Shown here: positions 22,347 to 25,007 of the stretch, piece after piece
How positions within the stretch are numbered: the first letter of the stretch is position 1
How the letters are laid out: every line of letters starts with the position of its first letter
Assembly (NCBI GenBank): GCA_041563315.1
Contig: JBFFNE010000039.1
Coordinates: 1 to 25,007 of the forward strand
DNA from: JBFEYJ01 sp041563315
GTDB taxonomy: Bacteria; Pseudomonadota; Gammaproteobacteria; Thiohalomonadales; Thiohalomonadaceae
Direction: 5' to 3'
DNA: 25,007 nt
Made by a program: the position numbers and the translations under genes
The notes under the pieces: model-generated
The model's input: only the letters and a program-made list of their open reading frames with translations
Database searches by the model: none
Told to the model about the DNA's origin: nothing

Positions 22347-22547
22347 TTAGTCCAGGATAAAAGTCACTTTCAGGTCAACCCGGAAGGCGACGACCTTATT
22401 GTTTTCCACCTTGACCTGATGTTCCTTGACCCAGGCACTTTTGATGTTGTGAACCGTTTTAGAGGCCTTGGCAATCCCCTGACTTATGGCATCTTCGAAA
22501 CTGGTGGATGACTCGGCACTGATTTCAATAACTTTGGCAGTAGACAT
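22347..22547 (-). CDS. Dodecin (flavin-binding storage protein)
   Basis: A 66-residue protein matching dodecin throughout: the N-terminal strand KVIEISAES, the helix SFEDAISQGIAKASKTVHNI, SAWVKEHQVKV with the flavin-stacking Trp39, and FRVDLKVTFILD. Dodecins form hollow dodecamers that hold flavins and are thought to buffer free flavin and protect against light or oxidative damage. AAGGAG is eight bases before the ATG; a longer frame reaching 22706 lacks a site. It lies between two BCAM0308-like genes and may be co-transcribed with them. Confidence 0.93.
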   Translation of the reverse strand: MSTAKVIEISAESSTSFEDAISQGIAKASKTVHNIKSAWVKEHQVKVENNKVVAFRVDLKVTFILD

Positions 22548-22693
22548 TTGACTCTCCTTTCCTGGGCTTTGGGCAATCTGTGTGAACTGCCCGGTGTGAT
22601 GTGAGAAATGTACCTTCCATAACTTGACCGAAACAGACCTCTCTACAGGGATACTGCTAGCGCCAGACACTGGGTGGTATGCAGGCCATGACC

Positions 22694-23209
22694 TTAACGT
22701 TGCCAAATTATCCTGAGCAGGCTGTTGTCTTTGCTGTATTGGAAATCGAGAACACCATCGTAGGTCTTATGCAAAGCATCCCCTATTTCACGCGTCAGTT
22801 GCTCATCAGTAAAAGCAAAAACCGCTTCCGTCTCATCATCCTCCATATCCATAATCCGCTTGAGGGGATATTGCTTGCCGATTTTTTGCACTTTTTCATG
22901 AATCAATTTCATGATCTCGGGCTTGTGCTCAGTGAGACAGTCGCCTCGTACTGTCAGGATGGCTGCCGGCACACGATCACGAACACGCAGGCAGGCCGGG
23001 CAGAGTGTTTCGCTGGAGTTGTTCGGCCTGGCATCCCATGTCCAATGGTCTTCATGGAACACCGCTCCACAATGAAAGCAGACCATGGTTTGCTCTTGCA
23101 GTTTGTGTACCGGGATGACGGGCTCTTCGCTCTCGCGAGATTGACGCAATCGTACACCCTTTAAACGCTGCAAATAGGCGGTGATCCCTGAAACCGGTGC
23201 TCCAGTCAT
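22694..23209 (-). CDS. BCAM0308-like zinc-ribbon protein, paralogue 2
   Basis: A 171-residue protein starting MTGAPVSGITAYL, with zinc-binding pairs at 44/47 (CFHC) and 70/73 (CPAC). It keeps GAVFHEDHWTWD, RVPAAILTVRGDCLTEHKPEIMKLI, YPLKRIMDME and EQLTREIGDALHKTYDGVLDFQY in the same order as its paralogue at 21648-22157, but differs at many positions, so the duplication is not recent. AAGGGG lies upstream of the ATG. It is upstream of dodecin on the same strand, with 146 bases between. Confidence 0.75.
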   Translation of the reverse strand: MTGAPVSGITAYLQRLKGVRLRQSRESEEPVIPVHKLQEQTMVCFHCGAVFHEDHWTWDARPNNSSETLCPACLRVRDRVPAAILTVRGDCLTEHKPEIMKLIHEKVQKIGKQYPLKRIMDMEDDETEAVFAFTDEQLTREIGDALHKTYDGVLDFQYSKDNSLLRIIWQR

Positions 23210-23620
23210 GTTATATACCCCTTCCAACAAGTCATGATTTTTAGCCTGTACCTAAGGAAATACTCGGCACTTTTTGTTGGCGTTCCACGGAAAAGGTGTA
23301 GAACCCCCTGTCGCGTTGTCAATACGGTATCCACCTGAGTGGCAGTTCTGACCAGCCGCTTTGTGATGAAACGGCGTTCCATACCCCTCACCATTCATCA
23401 CCGCATGGGCAATCTGGGCAAAGCTCGTCTACATTTGCGAAAACAGCTCGGAATATTCACGGCGATGGTCTGGAAGCTCTGGTGTGGTAACCGAGGGGAG
23501 CTTGCTATTGCCCCTGATGAACAAGAAAATCCTTCTTAATAAGGACTGATCGATGAACGATGACATCCCTTGCGACTGCGTTAACCACTCTGCTGCACGA
23601 AATAAATCGGGTGCGTTTCG
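23210..23620. other. 411-base region without a recognised gene, upstream of the sugar-phosphate fusion gene
   Basis: Reading frames of 60-70 codons occur on both strands but none resembles a family or has good support. AAGGA eight bases before the ATG at 23553 is the one good ribosome binding site; its frame codes for MNDDIPCDCVNHSAARN and a few more residues before TGA at 23622-23624, exactly overlapping the TTG of the next gene (TTGA). Confidence 0.45.
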
Positions 23621-25007
23621 TTGAACGCGGTCGAGAAAACACACCGGGTATGCGACGGCTCCAGCCCGTTGTTCTCACGGAACTACGATGCCGCTATTTT
23701 CGACCTGGATGGGGTGCTTACCCGCACAGCAAAGGTACATAGCCTGGCCTGGAAAGTGATCTTCGATGCCTTTCTCCAGCAACAAGCCGTGAAAAACTCG
23801 ACACAATGTATTCCCTTTGATGGTGAAAACGATTACCGACGCTATGTGGATGGAAAGCCACGCTATGATGGGGTTGCATGTTTTCTTGCTTCGCGCAATA
23901 TCACCCTCCCCTATGGTTCGCCGCAGGATCCCCCGGGAACAGAAACTGTGTGCGGTTTGGGGAATCGTAAAAATGAATATTTTCTTGAACTTGTCAGGCA
24001 ACAAGGCGTGGATGTATACGAGACTAGCATTAGCCTTGTTCAGCATCTGCGCCGCGATGGAATAAAGACAGCGGTGGTTTCTTCCAGTAGTAATTGTGCC
24101 GAGATCCTCGAAGCGGCCAATATTGCGATGTTATTTGATGCGCGGGTTGACGGCACGGATATCGGTCCGGGGGGGCTGAAAGGAAAGCCTGACCCGGACA
24201 TCTTTATCGAAGCGGCGCGCCGTCTTGATGTGGCTCCTGAAAACGCACTAATCGTCGAAGATGCACTTTCCGGTGTCGAGGCGGGGCGTCGGGGGCGATT
24301 TGGTTGTGTGGTCGGCGTCGACAGAAATGGACAAGAGGAGGCCTTGCTCGAACACGGCGCCGATATAGTTGTCACCGATCTTGCTGAGCTGGATTGTGTC
24401 GAAGATGACAAGGAAATCCAGGACATACTGTCCCATGCCCTGCAGCACCTGGATAGTATCGTGCCACAGAAGGACAAGCAATTAGCCGTGTTCCTGGATT
24501 ATGATGGCACACTGACCCCTATTGTGGCGAGTCCCGATAGGGCCAGACTCTCTGAGGCGATGCATGCCACACTGGAGCGTTTGTCCAGAGTATGCACGAT
24601 TGCTGTGATCAGCGGGCGCGATCTCAGCGATGTCCAGCAGCGAGTCGCTATCGACACTATCTTCTATGCGGGCAGTCACGGCTTCGATATCGCCGGACCC
24701 GGCCAGGAGCATGTCCAGTTTGAGCAGGGTACGGAATATCTGTCACTGCTTGACCAGGCGGAACGCGAACTTAGTGAGCAATTGGCGGCTATCGAAGGTT
24801 GCCTGGTCGAGCGCAAACGTTTCTCCATAGCGGTGCATTACCGGCAGGTTGCTGAGTCCGCCATAACGCAGATCAAGGAGACGGTTGCCAACATCTTGCA
24901 CGAACACATGCAGTTACGCCTGTCCAAAGGCAAGAAGGTCTACGAGCTACAACCGAACATTGACTGGAACAAGGGCAAGGCGTTGCGCTGGCTACTTAAA
25001 ACGCTCG
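23621..25007 (+). CDS. Beta-phosphoglucomutase / trehalose-6-phosphate phosphatase fusion, cut by the window edge
   Basis: One frame is open from 23606 to the end with no stop. The first domain (about residues 22-260) is a HAD phosphoglucomutase: IFDLDGVLTRTA (Asp28, Asp30), VVSSSSNC, KGKPDPDIF and ALIVEDALSGVEAG. The second, from about 288, is OtsB-like: FLDYDGTLTPI (Asp293, Asp295), VISGRDLSDV, FYAGSHGFDI, and KGKKVYELQPN followed by DWNKGKALRWLL. The first would interconvert beta-glucose 1- and 6-phosphate, the second releases trehalose from trehalose 6-phosphate; fusions of this kind often sit beside a trehalose or maltose phosphorylase or OtsA gene, which may lie beyond the window. No ATG is in frame before the first motif: TTG at 23621 (overlapping a TGA) or 23669 are the best starts, both without a good ribosome binding site. 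A frameshift after 23553 is the main alternative. Confidence 0.82.
   Translation, partial: MNAVEKTHRVCDGSSPLFSRNYDAAIFDLDGVLTRTAKVHSLAWKVIFDAFLQQQAVKNSTQCIPFDGENDYRRYVDGKPRYDGVACFLASRNITLPYGSPQDPPGTETVCGLGNRKNEYFLELVRQQGVDVYETSISLVQHLRRDGIKTAVVSSSSNCAEILEAANIAMLFDARVDGTDIGPGGLKGKPDPDIFIEAARRLDVAPENALIVEDALSGVEAGRRGRFGCVVGVDRNGQEEALLEHGADIVVTDLAELDCVEDDKEIQDILSHALQHLDSIVPQKDKQLAVFLDYDGTLTPIVASPDRARLSEAMHATLERLSRVCTIAVISGRDLSDVQQRVAIDTIFYAGSHGFDIAGPGQEHVQFEQGTEYLSLLDQAERELSEQLAAIEGCLVERKRFSIAVHYRQVAESAITQIKETVANILHEHMQLRLSKGKKVYELQPNIDWNKGKALRWLLKTL

Noticed and set aside
23206..23394. Minus-strand frame of 62 codons upstream of the second BCAM0308-like gene
   Set aside because: It overlaps the start of that gene, and no homology or ribosome binding site was recognised.
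1..25007. CRISPR arrays, tRNA or rRNA genes, integrases, transposases or toxin-antitoxin pairs
   Set aside because: None was seen on either strand; the repeats present are palindromic or inverted and not regularly spaced direct repeats.

Overview
The window reads as a chromosomal segment of a gammaproteobacterium. The evidence is indirect: REP-type palindromes of kinds common in that class, a complete N-type ATPase operon, a PolX/PHP polymerase, and BCAM0308-like, DUF72 and DUF3775 genes. No 16S, tRNA or other lineage marker is present, so genus is unknown; an environmental, possibly chemolithotrophic or metal-exposed bacterium is an inference only. Base composition varies: a sampled 60-nt piece of the ATPase operon is about 68% G+C, while a sampled piece of the 11.9-14.0 kb cassette is about 42%.

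Layout. 1-1710: start of a minus-strand gene resembling a DNA methyltransferase, a monohaem cytochrome c lipoprotein, and a divergent Met/Gly-rich Spy/CpxP-like periplasmic protein. 1751-1843: a short element with terminal inverted repeats. 1921-8580: nine tightly packed genes in the order beta, epsilon, AtpQ, AtpR, a, c, b, alpha, gamma, the gene order of the N-ATPase family. There is no separate delta gene; the long b subunit carries a delta-like C-terminus. 8712-11593: membrane and stress genes (site-2 protease with CBS domains, DedA, UspA, DUF202). 11601-11747: a remnant of the C-terminus of a P-type H+-ATPase. 11812-14036: a more A+T-rich two-gene cassette (a six-TM protein with a large helical domain, and a lipoprotein with a von Willebrand A-like metal site). 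It has its own strong terminator and two adjacent palindromes upstream, and is the least explained and most system-like unit here. 14390-17089: PolX, an HNH-like protein lacking its expected catalytic histidine, and a DUF3775 protein. 17279-20233: CapA-like protein, zinc-ribbon protein, DUF72 protein with a structured leader, and a DJ-1/PfpI protein. 20288-20497: a second, inverted copy of the short element next to a triple palindrome (REP). 20580-23209: a meso-diaminopimelate dehydrogenase-like gene and two paralogous BCAM0308-like zinc proteins flanking a dodecin. 23621 to the end: a beta-phosphoglucomutase/trehalose-6-phosphate phosphatase fusion, cut by the window edge and lacking an in-frame ATG.

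How the parts may work together. The N-ATPase is a self-contained ion pump or synthase accessory to the housekeeping F-ATPase. Around it lie genes often linked with stress, envelope and redox balance: Spy-like, UspA, DUF202, DedA, PfpI, dodecin and trehalose metabolism. A decayed proton pump, two kinds of repeat and the shift in composition fit an accessory region assembled in pieces. All functional calls are from reading the sequence by eye; no database search was run.
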